The notes below the pieces were generated by a model that was not told where the DNA came from, did not search any database, and saw only the letters and a program-made list of their open reading frames with translations. The position numbers were made by a program, and so were the translations under genes. Shown here in pieces: positions 22,926 to 33,649 of a stretch of 64,000 nt of DNA. Positions within the stretch are counted from its first letter, which is position 1; each line of letters starts with the position of its first letter. Where the stretch lies: NCBI GenBank assembly GCA_032433765.1, contig JAVIAB010000051.1, positions 84,273,973 to 84,337,972 on the forward strand, in the 5' to 3' direction. The stretch comes from Megaustenia siamemsis. Lineage: Eukaryota > Mollusca > Gastropoda > Stylommatophora > Ariophantidae.

Positions 22926-23059
22926 TCGGGCAAGGGAATGTGGAAATAGAAAGAATGAAATTAGACACAGAAAAAGATGGGAAGATAACACCAAAAATGG
23001 ACAGGCATCGACTTCACAGAATCCCAAATAGTGACGTAGACAGACATCAGTGACGTTTG

Positions 23060-24428
23060 AGTGTTGATGAAGTCTGTCAGTAGTGTCTCAACGACCCCCA
23101 TGTTGATGAAGTCTGTCAGTAGTGTCTCAACGACCCCCATGTTAATGAAGTCTGTCAATAGTGTCTCAACGACCCCCATGTTAATGAAGTCTGTCAGTAG
23201 TGACCCAACGACCCCCATGTTAATGAAGTCTGTCAATAGTGTCTCAACGACCCCCATGTTAATGAAGTCTGTCAGTAGTGACCCAACGACCCCCATGTTA
23301 ATGAAGTCTGTCAATAGTGTCTCAACGACCCCCATGTTAATGAAGTCTGTCAGTAGTGACCCAACGACCCCCATGTTAATGAAGTCTGTCAGTAGTGTCC
23401 CAACGACCCCCATGTTGATGAAGTCTGTCAGTAGTGTCTCAACGACCCCCATGTTGATGAAGTCTGTCAGTAGTGTCTCAACGACCCCCATGTTGATGAA
23501 GTCTGTCAGTAGTGTCTCAACGACCCCCATGTTGATGAAGTCTGTCAGTAGTGTCTCAACGACCCCCATGTTGATGAAGTCTGTCAATAGTGTCTCAACG
23601 ACCCCCATGTTAATGAAGTCTGTCAATAGTGTCTCAACGACCCCCATGTTAATGAAGTCTGTCAGTAGTGACCCAACGACCCCCATGTTAATGAAGTCTG
23701 TCAATAGTGTCTCAACGACCCCCATGTTAATGAAGTCTGTCAGTAGTGACCCAACGACCCCCATGTTAATGAAGTCTGTCAATAGTGTCTCAACGACCCC
23801 CATGTTAATGAAGTCTGTCAGTAGTGACCCAACGACCCCCATGTTAATGAAGTCTGTCAGTAGTGTCCCAACGACCCCCATGTTGATTAAGTCTGTCAGT
23901 AGTGCCCCAACAACCCCCATGTTAATGAAGTCTGTCAGTAGTGACCCAACGACCCCCATGTTAATGAAGTCTGTCAATAGTGTCTCAACGACCCCCATGT
24001 TAATGAAGTCTGTCAGTAGTGTCCCAACGACCCCCATGTTAATGAAGTCTGTCAGTAGTGTCCCAACGACCCCCATGTTAATGAAGTCTGTCAATAGTGT
24101 CTCAACGACCCCCATGTTAATGAAGTCTGTCAGTAGTGCCCCAACGACCCCCATGTTAATGAAGTCTGTCAGTAGTGTCCCAACGACCCCCATGTTAATG
24201 AAGTCTGTCAGTAGTGACCCAACGACCCCCATATTAATGAAGTCTGTCAGTAGTGTCCCAACGACCCCCATGTTGATGAAGTCTGTCAGTAGTGTCCCAA
24301 CGACCCCCATGTTAATGAAGTCTGTCAGTAGTGTCCCAACGACCCCCATGTTAATGAAGTCTGTCAGTAGTGACCCAACGACCCCCATATTAATGAAGTC
24401 TGTCAGTAGTGACCCAACGACCCCCAGG
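23060..24428. repeat. Minisatellite, 39-bp unit, 35 copies
   Basis: The unit contains ATGAAGTCTGTCAGTAGTGT. Variation is confined to four places: GTTGATG/GTTAATG, CAGTAG/CAATAG, the GTCTC/GTCCC/GACCC/GCCCC block, and rare ATATTAATG. A 13-codon period leaves about 460 codons open on plus (MLMKSVSSVSTTP) and 475 on minus (GVVGTLLTDFINM). With no start context, no flanking exon signals and equal openness on both strands, I do not call a gene. Confidence 0.95.
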
Positions 24429-25013
24429 GCTGTGGGATGCTAGAAGTGTGTCCTTACTAACTACATACAATGCTGACATTGCATCTGTAAGAAGAACAAC
24501 CCTTCCATTGCTAGTTCTTTTTATGATTCGGACAGCTGTGTTTAGGGCCTTTACAGTTTCAGAACGTGCGGTGGGTAAATCGGTGGATTGGTTTTCTGTC
24601 AGAATGTATGAGGCACACCCATGTACTTTGTGTTTTTTTCTATTTATAATCTCAAAATTAACTGTTTATTTTTAGTTGAATCGTCATTTATATTATAGTG
24701 ATTGTGTGTTACGAGATTCTGTGTGTTTGAAAACACCTATTCATTGTTTGTTTTGTTTGTTTGTTTGTTTGTTTCGATTTTTTACAGTGTCTTCATGTTT
24801 AAGATATGAAAATCGGATATTTGCTACAGCGCAATTTGATTGTTCCCGTAATTGTATCAATAATTCAGATCTTTCTGGAATATTTTTTGTATCTTTGCTT
24901 ATTTAAATAATGAGATATCTATTTGCATTAATTTTCTTTATTTTTAATATTCCCTATTTATTTCGCGATGTTCTTTTTTATATTTTGTCGTGTCGTTTCT
25001 TGTTTTCCCCCCT

Positions 25014-25045
<32 letters not shown>

Positions 25046-25194
25046 TCTCTCTTTCTGTTTGTTTCACAACTCTCATTCCTTATTTTCATGATGTGTCATT
25101 AATTGTGAGCGATTAGATGATTACACGTATCCTCTTCCATTTAGGTTTACTCGTGTTTTCTTCTGCCTCTTTTTCTTCAATCAGCATTTTAGAT
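24429..25194. other. Non-coding, with a (CT)n microsatellite
   Basis: A CTCTCT run occupies about 25013-25051. Several short T-rich frames have no support. Confidence 0.45.
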
Positions 25195-25960
25195 ATATAG
25201 AAATGAATGTTAGCATTTTAGAGATACTGAAGTGAACATCAACACTTATATATACTGAAGTGAACATCAGCACTTATATATACCGAAGTGAACATCAGCA
25301 CTTATATATACTGAAGTGAACATCAGCACTTATATATACCGAAGTGAACATCAGCACTTATATATACTGAAGTGAACATCAGCACTTATATATACTGAAG
25401 TGAACATCAGCATTTATATATACTGAAGTGAACATCAGCACTTGTATATACTGAAGTGAACATCAGCACTTATATATACTGAAGTGAACATCAGCACTTA
25501 TATATACTGAAGTGAACATCATCACTTATATATACGGAAATTAACATCAACACTTATATATACTGACGTGAACATCAGCACTTATATATACTGAAGTGAA
25601 CATCAGCACTTATATATACGGAAATTAACATCAACACTTATATATACTGAAGTGAACACCAGCACTTTCTATATACGGAAGTGAACACCAGCACTTTCTA
25701 TATACGGAAGTGAACATCAACACTTTATATATACTGAAGTGAACATCAGCACTTTATATATACATAAGTGAACATTAGCACTTTATATATACTGAAGTGA
25801 ACATTAGCACTTTATATATACTGAAGTGAACATCAGCACTTTATATATACTGAAGTGAACATTAGCACTTTATATATACTGAAGTGGACATCAGCACTTT
25901 ATATATACTGAAGTGAAAATCGGCATGTTAGCATTTTTGATATACCGAAGTGACCAAAGC
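25195..25960. repeat. Minisatellite, 28/29-bp unit, about 26 copies
   Basis: The unit contains TATATACTGAAGTGAACATC plus AGCACTTA. The left half is 28 bp; from about 25660 an extra T makes 29-bp units. Degenerate copies (TGAAGTGAATGTCAGCATTT) reappear at 26730-26850 beyond inserted mobile elements, so the array was once longer. Confidence 0.93.
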
Positions 25961-25964
25961 AGAC

Positions 25965-26140
25965 ATTAAAAGAGAATTAAACAGCAAGAGGCAGACCCAG
26001 AGTAAGATAGACATACAACATCAAAGAAACGCTACTGCAACAATTGACAATGACTGAAGCGGCCAAAAGAACGAGAACCAGAAATGTGTGTCTCCCTGGA
26101 CACTCAAACGGGTACAAGGAGAAGGGAAGGAAGTATGGCA
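25965..26140 (+). mobile_element. LINE C-terminal fragment (family F8-like)
   Basis: One frame reads GRPRVR*TYNIKETLLQQ followed by LTMTEAAKRTRTRNVCLPGH. The GRPR..W/Y.. pattern, followed by a short helix and a DR/TR-rich end, is the post-RT tail seen in the other LINEs of this window. Stops are present. Confidence 0.5.
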
Positions 26141-26159
26141 GTCCGCATTAGCATTTTTT

Positions 26160-26453
26160 ATATCTATCTATCTATCTATTGACCTTTCGAGCCGTAACCG
26201 GCCCATAGGGCGTAGACCAAGATACACCTTCTCCTATATGAATTTTTGTTCTAGCAGTTTTCTTTTAAAGATATTTTATCAAATCTCGCCATCTGTCTCT
26301 GTTCTGTGCAAGCAGTTCTATCTCATTGAGGGAGCCGATTCCTGCTGCTCTTGCCTCTCTCATCAATGTTCTTCTCAGTGTCTCCCTGGGTCTTCCTCTT
26401 TTTCTTTTACCTGTTGTTTCCCATATGAGGGCTTGCTTTGCTATTCGATTATT
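26160..26453 (-). mobile_element. 5'-truncated LINE (family F2), 3' end only
   Basis: The minus frame NNRIAKQALIWETTGKRKRG, then RPRETLRRTLMREARAAG and QNRDRWRDLIKYL, is almost identical to the 14506-15107 copy. The 3' UTR ends CGGCTCGAAAGG, then an (ATAG)n tail at 26160-26183. It is inserted in the 28-bp minisatellite. No TSD was seen. Confidence 0.88.
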
Positions 26454-26482
26454 CGAAGTATATAAAGTATACTGAAGGTTAG

Positions 26483-26727
26483 AATTTTTATTTATGATTT
26501 CTCTCTGCGGCAACCACCCCTGGTCTCAGCAGCGAGGCCCGGCTTGAAGCGTCGATTACTCATCGACGGAAAAAATATGAGTACCTCCGAAGTCGGAGTT
26601 TTCTGCCTGTGCGGCGAGGGACCCCTGTGCACACGGCTGCCAGGGAAAAATGGATTAATACGCAAAATTCAGTTCGTAGTCTCTAGGAACTTCGTCAGAG
26701 GTAAAAGCTGGCGAACGGAAGGTAAAT
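26483..26727 (+). mobile_element. SINE family S2, 5'-truncated copy
   Basis: It aligns to 4840-5075 from ATTTTTATTTAT onward, including CCTGGTCTCAGCAGCGAGGC and TGCCTGTGCGGCGAGGGACC. The tRNA-like head is missing. It lies beside the F2 LINE fragment within the old 28-bp array. Confidence 0.8.
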
Positions 26728-26850
26728 GCTGAAGTGAATGTCAGCATTTAAAAAAATTGAAGTGAATATCAGCATTTTAGATTTACGAACGTGCACATCA
26801 GCATTTCAAATGTAATGAAGTGAATGAAATGTTGAAAATGAATGTTTTCA

Positions 26851-27704
26851 TTACTGAAAAGATTAAGTTAACATTAATAGTGTAGAAACAGAATGGGGAA
26901 ATAGCAATAATTTAGAGATAATGCAATGAACAACATAGCGGTAGGAAATACTGAAATAGCATCATATCCAGAAGATAAAAAAAAAACATTAACGGCCTTT
27001 AAAAAGTATAAGAAAATTGAAATAATGAAATTAATGATGTATAACAGATAGTCGATAACGTACAATGTTGTAGGAAAGTGAAGTGGTAAGCGTCATCACA
27101 CAAGGCTATAGAATTCACAGAAAGCGAGTCAGCGCTGTGGATGCTGTTAATACATCCGTGACTTAACGAACCAGGTGCCCGTCTAATCTGGCTGGAGAAT
27201 GTCAGTCTGTCATTCGTTAACAAGCCTGCCTGGGAATAACTGCTTTATAAGATAAAATAACAACAACAATCCTGATAGCCTGTGTTCGTTTTTGGGTCTG
27301 CCATCCTGTGGAGGTTCTGGCTCTGGGGAATAAAGACAGCGCAGTCGTCACGTGGCGTACACGTCTCTTTGTTTATTAAACCCATCCAATATCTCAGATA
27401 TTTAGGGATCCACTCGCGCCACAATACACCTCCTGTGGGGATTTTGTTTTTTAGGGGGTGCGGGGGGTTTAACAATACCAGAGCGCAAAGAAGATATAAG
27501 AGGGGTTAAGAATAAAAGGTAACAGGCAGACCTGGAGAGAACGCGTATTGCAAAAAATTACATAAATGAGAACTGTCTGATTGTTGATGCACACAGATGG
27601 TTTTGCTATAAATAGCATCAGTAACAGAGGATGAGAAGTGGCTCTCAGACCCAGTACCCAGGAAGAGATAACTAAAGCCATGGCCATAGCTCGAGTTATT
27701 ATGA
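26851..27704. other. Non-coding, nothing recognised
   Basis: The frames in this stretch are short and overlap on opposite strands. Around 27290-27440 the sequence is GC-richer (CAGTCGTCACGTGGCGTACA) and could be a mobile-element remnant, but I cannot identify it. Confidence 0.35.
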
Positions 27705-27708
27705 AGAT

Positions 27709-27921
27709 GAAATCGAAACCCTCAAAGTGGCAGCAGAACTGACCGTCCAACACAAAAGTGACATGCGCAAGAAACTGATGAAATCGAAACCCTCAAAGTG
27801 GCAGCAGAACTGACCGTCCAACATAAAAGTGACATGCGCAAGAAACTGATGAAATCGAAACCCTCAAAGTGGCAGCAGAACTGACCGTCAAACATAAAAG
27901 TGACATGCTCAAGAAACTGAT
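27709..27921. repeat. 71-bp tandem triplication inside mariner
   Basis: Three copies contain GAAATCGAAACCCTCAAAGT, with few substitutions. The unit is not a multiple of three, so it shifts the transposase frame. Confidence 0.9.
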
Positions 27922-28296
27922 GAAATCGATGGATGCGCGGTCAGCTGTGACCATTCGTACAATTTTTGTGGAAGATTTCGGGAAGAATAAAGTTACTTGT
28001 CGGTTTGTACCACATTCGTTGTCTGATGACCAAAAACATCAGCGTGTTGAGTACGCAAAAAACACCATCAAAACGTGCCGCAAAAATAAACATTTCTTAA
28101 ATGTGATTGTTGCAGACGATGAAACATGGATCTTTCGTTATGATTCCGCAACTAAATGTCAAAGTACTCAGTGGAAGTCATCATTATCACAAAAAGGCAA
28201 AAATTCGTCTTCAAAAGTCGAAATTGAAGACAATGTTGTTGTGCTTCTGGGACAGCAAAAGGTTTATTCCAGAGGGATAGACTGCAACTGCCAACG

Positions 28297-28460
28297 TTTA
28301 TTGAAGTAATTTGAAACGTTTATTGAAGTAATTTGAAACGCTTATTGAAGTAATTTGAAACGCTTATTGAAGTAATTTGAAACGCTTATTGAAGTAATTT
28401 GAAACGCTTATTGAAGTAATTTGAAACGCTTATTGAAGTAATTTGAAACGCTTATTGAAA
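28297..28460. repeat. 23-bp tandem array inside mariner, about 7 copies
   Basis: The unit contains TTATTGAAGTAATTTGAAAC. It falls where mariner transposases have a YxEVLKRL-like segment, between the first and second catalytic Asp regions. Confidence 0.9.
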
Positions 28461-28849
28461 CGGATTCTCCAAGCCCGACCCGAGTATTCAACGCCTGGCA
28501 TTTTTTCCTTCTTCATGATAATGCACCAGCTGACAGGGCGGTATTATTTGTACACGAATTGTTTGCCCCTAAAACAAGTGTCTGTTTTCAAACATCCACC
28601 TTATTTCCCAGATTTGTCTCCCTGTGATTATTTTTATTCCCAAAATAAGTTACCATTGAAAGGACGCTTCTTTGACGATACTAATGACATCCAAAGGGCC
28701 GTAACCTGGACTTAAGTGCCATACCAACAGAAAAACTGTACAGGTCGTCCCCGTGTTTGTCGGATCGCGCCACTCGTAAACGTGCACAGGGGGCTTACTT
28801 TGAATAAAATATAAGTTACACCTTCAGCTGCTTATTTAATTTTTTAAAA

Positions 28850-29000
28850 ATGGAATTCGTCTTATTAAACGCTGCGAGAATACCAGACCCAAGGGTCGAC
28901 CACGAAAATGATGGATCGATGGAATATTAGAAGCACTAGGAAACATGACAGCAGCAGAAGCGAACATAAGAGCAAACGACCGCAAATTATATCTTCCCTC
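28850..29000 (+). mobile_element. LINE C-terminal fragment (family F8)
   Basis: It reads RLIKRCE.TRPKGRPRK*WI, DGILEALGNMTAAEANI and RKLYLPSTLKGK. The minus-strand fragment at 58775-59190 carries the matching text LGNITSAQT and RQLYLPSTLKAN. Stops are present. Confidence 0.7.
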
Positions 29001-29375
29001 TACGCTGAAAGGCAAATGAGGAAGGAACGATGCAGTAGTCTCATTACTTAACTTGTGGAGCTTGTACAAGATTGCCTCCAGCATACATACTTGAGATAAA
29101 CGTCATCAACGTTCACTAACTTTAAACTGAGACTGTATGGTGCGACCTAATCCCTGAAACGGACAGCGGGCATCATAAAAGAACCAGGAATCCCTGTCTT
29201 AATGACGTCATGATAGCAGCAGCAGAAGAAGAAAAAGAAACATGTTCACACTGTCATCCCCACTCCCTCATCCCCACTCCCTCATCCCCACTCCCTCCTC
29301 CCTTTCCTTCCCTTTTCTATTTTTCCACATCCAACATTCTGTAAATGATTCATTTTGTTTCTTGGTCTTCTACAG
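29001..29375. other. Upstream of the signal-peptide exon; presumed intron or 5' region
   Basis: A pyrimidine-rich stretch (repeated CACTCCCTCATCCC at about 29260-29300) leads to the acceptor TTGGTCTTCTACAG at 29362-29375. No promoter elements are clear. Confidence 0.4.
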
Positions 29376-29482
29376 ATCGAATATAGACTTAAGCCCGTAC
29401 CAATGAGGGTCGCCACTGCTGCTGCTGTTCTTCAGGCGGTCATAGTCTGTGTCTGGGCGCTGCCTGAGACCAGCACTGCAAG
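29376..29482 (+). CDS. Candidate first coding exon: signal peptide of a membrane protein
   Basis: The exon is bounded by a strong acceptor (TTGGTCTTCTACAG) and a strong donor (GCAAG then GTTAGTAT at 29483). After 27 nt of likely 5' UTR, ATG at 29403 opens MRVATAAAVLQAVIVCVWAL, then PETSTA. This has a basic N-terminus, a hydrophobic core and small residues suitable for signal-peptidase cleavage around Ala. Two bases of an unfinished codon (AG) remain at the donor. The strand and spacing suit the Ser/Thr-rich membrane protein exon at 35480-36330. However, that exon begins in phase 0, so at least one coding exon with length 1 modulo 3 must lie between them, or the exons belong to different genes. 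Readthrough past the donor gives no recognisable protein. Confidence 0.5.
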
Positions 29483-29574
29483 GTTAGTATATTTTGGCAA
29501 AAAATTGGTCGAGCATTATGGAGTACTAAATTGTTTTAACTGTCAACTTCTTCCATATACACCAATCACTTTAA

Positions 29575-30010
29575 CATTTGCCATTGCAACACATCCATAT
29601 ATACCAGTCACGTCACCATTTCCCGTTGCATAACAACCACATACACCAGTCACGTCAACATTTCCCGTTGCATAACAACCACTTACACCAGTCACGTAAA
29701 CATTTCCCGTTGCATAACAACCACTTACACCAGTCACGTAAACATTTCCCGTTGCATAACAACCACTTACACCAGTCACGTCAACATTTCCCATTGCATA
29801 ACAACCACATACACCAGTCACGTCAACATTTCCCATTGCATAACAACCACATACACCAGTCACGTCAACATTTCCCATTGCATAACAACCACATACACCA
29901 GTCACGTCAACATTTCCCATTGCATAACAACCACATACACCAGTCACGTCAACATTTCCCATTGCATAACAACCACATACTCCAGTCACGCCAACATTTC
30001 CCATTGCATC
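29575..30010. repeat. Minisatellite, 42-bp unit, about 10 copies
   Basis: The unit contains CATTTCCCATTGCATAACAA. It begins about 90 bp after the signal-exon donor, so it would lie in the intron. The 14-codon period is open on both strands (minus GCYAMGNVDVTGVC, plus HFPLHNNHIHQSRQ), an array artefact. Confidence 0.93.
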
Positions 30011-30551
30011 ACATCCACAACGCTTTCCAGACCACGTCATTTTGTCATTGTGTTTTCGTTGCTTTTTCTTTCCCTCTGTACTACGGGCTTTCTTTCTTAT
30101 TTGTGTAACTGATTCATTCTTATGTAACTCACCACCTGAAACCACCCTCTTTTTTCCCTCTTTCTCGAGTATTTTTTTTTTAATTTTAATCGAATTGTTC
30201 TTTTGTAGTATTTTTGTCATTTAGTTTCTCACAACACTATTGGAAAGCATGGTTCCGGGTAGACAGGACATCAAAGAGACTTTGAACATGACAACAGAAG
30301 AAGTGCAAGACCTGTCAAGAGGTAGTGATTCTTTCCGACGAGCTGTGATCAGTGCGATCATCTGCAAAGAATACTCAATCCGAGGACGATTAAACTCTTA
30401 GTAAAGATGAGAGAGAATATTTCCTTGAAGATCATTTTAGAATCCGGCGACCTCTGGTATGATTGGCAATTGGAACAGTTAATTCAGGCCAAAAAGGGGT
30501 TTAAACAATGCAGTTGTCTTGACGGACTACCAATCAACGAATAGGCTGGGT
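30011..30551. other. Non-coding spacer, possible LINE remnant
   Basis: Around 30245-30400 a frame gives GRQDIKETLNMTTEEVQDLS and SFRRAVISAIICKEYS, reminiscent of a LINE C-terminal tail. The support is weak. Confidence 0.3.
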
Positions 30552-31152
30552 GGTCTAGATGTAAGACGTCAGTATTAGAGGTAAGACGTCGGTTCTAGGT
30601 GCGACGTCGGTTCTAGATGTAAGACGTCAGTTTTAGATGTAAGGCGTCAGTTATAGCTGTAAGACGTCGGTTCGAGATGTAAGACGTCAGTTCTAGATGT
30701 AAGACGCCAATTATAGATGTAAGACGTCGGTTCTAGAGGTAAGACGTCATTTCTATAGGTGAGACGTCATTTCTAGAGGTAAGACGTCAGTTCTAGATGT
30801 AACACGTCAGTTCTAAAGGTAAGACGTCGGTTCTAGAGGGAAGAAGTCTGTTCTAGAGGTAAGACGTCAGTTTTAGAGATAAGGCGTCAGTTCTAGAGCT
30901 AAGGCGTCTGTTCTAGAGGTAAGACGTCAGTTCTAGGGCTAAGGCGTCTGTTCTAGAGCTAAGGCGTCAGTTCTAGAGCTAAGGCGTCTGTTCTAGAGGT
31001 AAGACGTCAGTTCTAGGGCTAAGGCGTCTGTTCTATAGGTAAGGCATCGGTTCTAGAAGTAAGACATTAGTTCTAGAGGTAAGACGTCAGTTCTAGAGGT
31101 AAGGCGTTAGTTCTATAGGTAAGACGTCGGTTCTAGAGGTAAGACGTCGGTC
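30552..31152. repeat. Minisatellite, 20-bp unit, about 30 copies
   Basis: The unit is GTTCTAGAGGTAAGACGTCA with many substitutions (AGATGT, GAGCT, GGCGTC). Every copy keeps a GACGTC-like palindrome or a one-base variant. It directly abuts the LINE at 31160. Confidence 0.93.
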
Positions 31153-31159
31153 TCAAATG

Positions 31160-32150
31160 TTGTCCTGCTTAAAGAACTTTTATTTGCTGACGATGCAGCC
31201 CTGGTCGCTCATAGTGAAGCCACCCTACAATCGCTGATCAAACCTGGACAAAGCATACGACCTTTTTTCACTGTCAATTAATGTTCAGAAGACAGTAATA
31301 CTAAGTCAAGGCGACATCAAACCCCTATTAATCACTTTAAAAGAGTGTCCACTAGAATCAGTTCAGAAATTCACGTATCTTGGATCCACAATTACACAAA
31401 CCACTTCTCTTAATGAAGAAATAAACAGCCGGATTGGTAAGGCAGCTACGACTTTCGGCAAACTCACAGAAAGGACCTGGAACAACACGAAACTAATACT
31501 AAAGACCAAACTCATAATATATAAAACGTGTGTGCTTAGCACACTACTATATGGATCTGAAACCTGGACAAATACTCAAATCACGAAAAAAGGCTAAATG
31601 CCTTCCGCGTGCGATGCCTCCGCAGAATAATGCACATCAAATGGCAGGACAAAATAACCAACTTAACTGTCCTGCAACGTGCTAAGACCTCAACAATCAT
31701 GTCGATGCTCAGATGTCGAAGACTAAGATGGCTGGGGCAGGTCCAGCGAATGGAAGAAAAACGCATCCCCAAGCAAATATTATATGGTGAACTAATACAA
31801 GGAAAAGGTCAAATCTCCGATCTAAACTGCGATAAAGAGATATATGTAAATAATCTCTGAATGACTTCTCCATCTGTGAAAATGTCTGGGAACATCTGGC
31901 AAGTGATCGCATATCATGGAGAGCATGTATAAGGAATGGTATAACATCTCTTTTGAGACTGAGCTAAGGCAATACTTGGAAGAGAAAAGACTCATGAAAA
32001 AGGATGGAAAACCTTGTGGATCAGTGAGCCTGACTTGTTCATTCTGTGGCCGTGTGTGTTTGTCAATATTGATAGAATTAGTCACGAGATAAGCTGTTCG
32101 GCATAAACAAAACCTCAAAAACAAACAAAAAATACACAATAGCCTCCACT
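31160..32150 (+). mobile_element. LINE fragment (family F6), frameshifted reverse transcriptase
   Basis: The element starts at VVLLKELLFADDAALVAHSE, with an intact FADD. After a frame change it continues with INVQKTVILSQGDI, FTYLGSTITQTTSLNEEINS, LLYGSETWT and then, in another frame, LNAFRVRCLRRIMHIKWQDK, RLRWLGQVQRMEEKRIPKQ and ILYGELIQGK. The far 3' part includes a GTCACGAGATAAGCTGTTCG motif that recurs at 43163. The endonuclease and palm A motif are absent and there are several frame breaks. Confidence 0.82.
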
Positions 32151-33649
32151 AGACCGCCTGACAAGACGAAAAGGGCCATACACGCCTTGGTACATCGGCC
32201 CTTGTAACTGGAAGAGCTTTAAACTGGCGTGTCGTGAATCTCTGGCTCTCCTATCCGCAACAACCTCAGCTTCGTCTATCGCCACAGCGTATGTACTCGG
32301 CCTTTGTGAAACTTGATAATTACTTATCTTGGCCGTTCACTCTTCCTTCAGTGACTCGACGCATTCGTTGGTAAAACTGTCAATAATCGTACTTCGCGTT
32401 TGTTTAGTTCAATCGTTAAGTAGGACTACAGTAAAAATGAACATCACAACTTCATTGGCAAAGTTCACACAATAATAATACTTCAAATATTACAAATCCA
32501 GCGGTCTAACATCACTGCTCGGTTATTCACTGTAAATACTATGGAATTATGAATGATCGACTTGCTCTGGCAATCAATGTCATCACCTCTCTTGTCCATC
32601 ACTAAAATCACTCCTAACTACAATGAGCGGTTGCTCCATCTACTATATCTTCCTAGTTACTCAGTTGTTTAGAAACTCCGTCCTAACTAAAAATGAGCTT
32701 TGGCTCATGTGTCTCTATAAGGCTGCACGCGTCGTGGCTACTTCTACCCCCAGCTTAAGTATAAATATCTTCCGGAGTTCTTTCTCGTAGAGTTTTTAAC
32801 TATTCATTACTAACTGACAATGAGCTTGGGTTCATAAGTGGCTATAAGGCTACACGCCTAGCGGCGTAGCCGCTTCTATTCCTCAGCCACATGGAAATTT
32901 CTCTTAGAGACCTCTTTCAAACCCTCTGCAGGCGCTTAAATCCCTCGCCCCTCAGCCAATCAACAACCACTTCCTTAATTTCCCACCCAATGGATTCTCT
33001 TAGCATCATCTCTTCTTTACCTTTCCCCCTTTTCAGCTTCACCTTTTCCCCAATCTACTCACTTCCTCGTATTTGTCACTTATCTCCACAATCACGAGAT
33101 TCTCCTCTCTCACCCAAACAACAGTTCAACTCAGAATCCCCGGGAATGTCACTTCCCCACACATACTGTGTTTCTCAACTCTCTCCGTACCATCCCCTAC
33201 TCTCTTTCTTTCCTTACATTCACATTTTCTCCTAACAGCGTATCTGCGTCCACTTAACGCTCTTTTAAGAACGGACGATAAAGACGGCAAAAAAAAATCA
33301 TTTAGTCGTTGAGTAAACGAACACAACAAATCGGTCAATGCCTTGAGTGGTAAAAGAGGCAAATATCACGTAGTTTTGTCATTTTGGTATGTCTACATTA
33401 AATTTTTAATTTAAATCAATCAAGGTCAAATATTTGACTGACTGAAGCAATATTAAGTGTAGTCCCACTGTTGGTTATATGTTATTATTTATTACTTAAA
33501 TCTCTATCTATTGTTTTATGAAAGATGCACTTTGCTGTGTAATACATGTATTATAATAGTGTTCAGTTTTATTTCGTAAAATATAACTCTTAAACGATCA
33601 GTACATAACCTTAAATTCCTAATCAATCTGTTTATTACGAGTATATATT
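32151..33649. other. Non-coding; diverged repeats at 32605-32880
   Basis: Three diverged copies of a segment with AATGAGCTTGG and, in two of them, TATAAGGCTACACGC sit between 32605 and 32880. They may be remains of a long terminal repeat or an old tandem duplication. The rest is pyrimidine-rich or AT-rich with unsupported frames. Confidence 0.35.

Larger units (their letters stand above)
27709..28807 (+). mobile_element. Decayed mariner transposon (DD34D) with two internal tandem expansions
   Basis: The transposase pieces in order are VAAELTVKHKSDMLKKL (helix-turn-helix region), TIRTIFVEDFGKNKV, FVPHSLSDDQKHQRVEYA, VADDETWIFRYDSATK (first Asp), LHDNAPADRA (second Asp, codon 28517-28519), HPPYFPDLSPCDYF (third Asp, codon 28626-28628) and the C-terminal AYFE ending at TAA 28805-28807. 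The gap between the second and third Asp is 106 nt, or 34 codons plus 4 nt, consistent with DD34D and a frameshift. A 71-bp segment is triplicated at 27709-27921 and a 23-bp segment is repeated about seven times at 28297-28460. I did not find inverted terminal repeats. Confidence 0.82.

Noticed and set aside
23061..24443. 460-codon plus and 475-codon minus open frames
   Set aside because: They follow from a 39-bp unit without stops on either strand. There is no splice or start context, and both strands are equally open.
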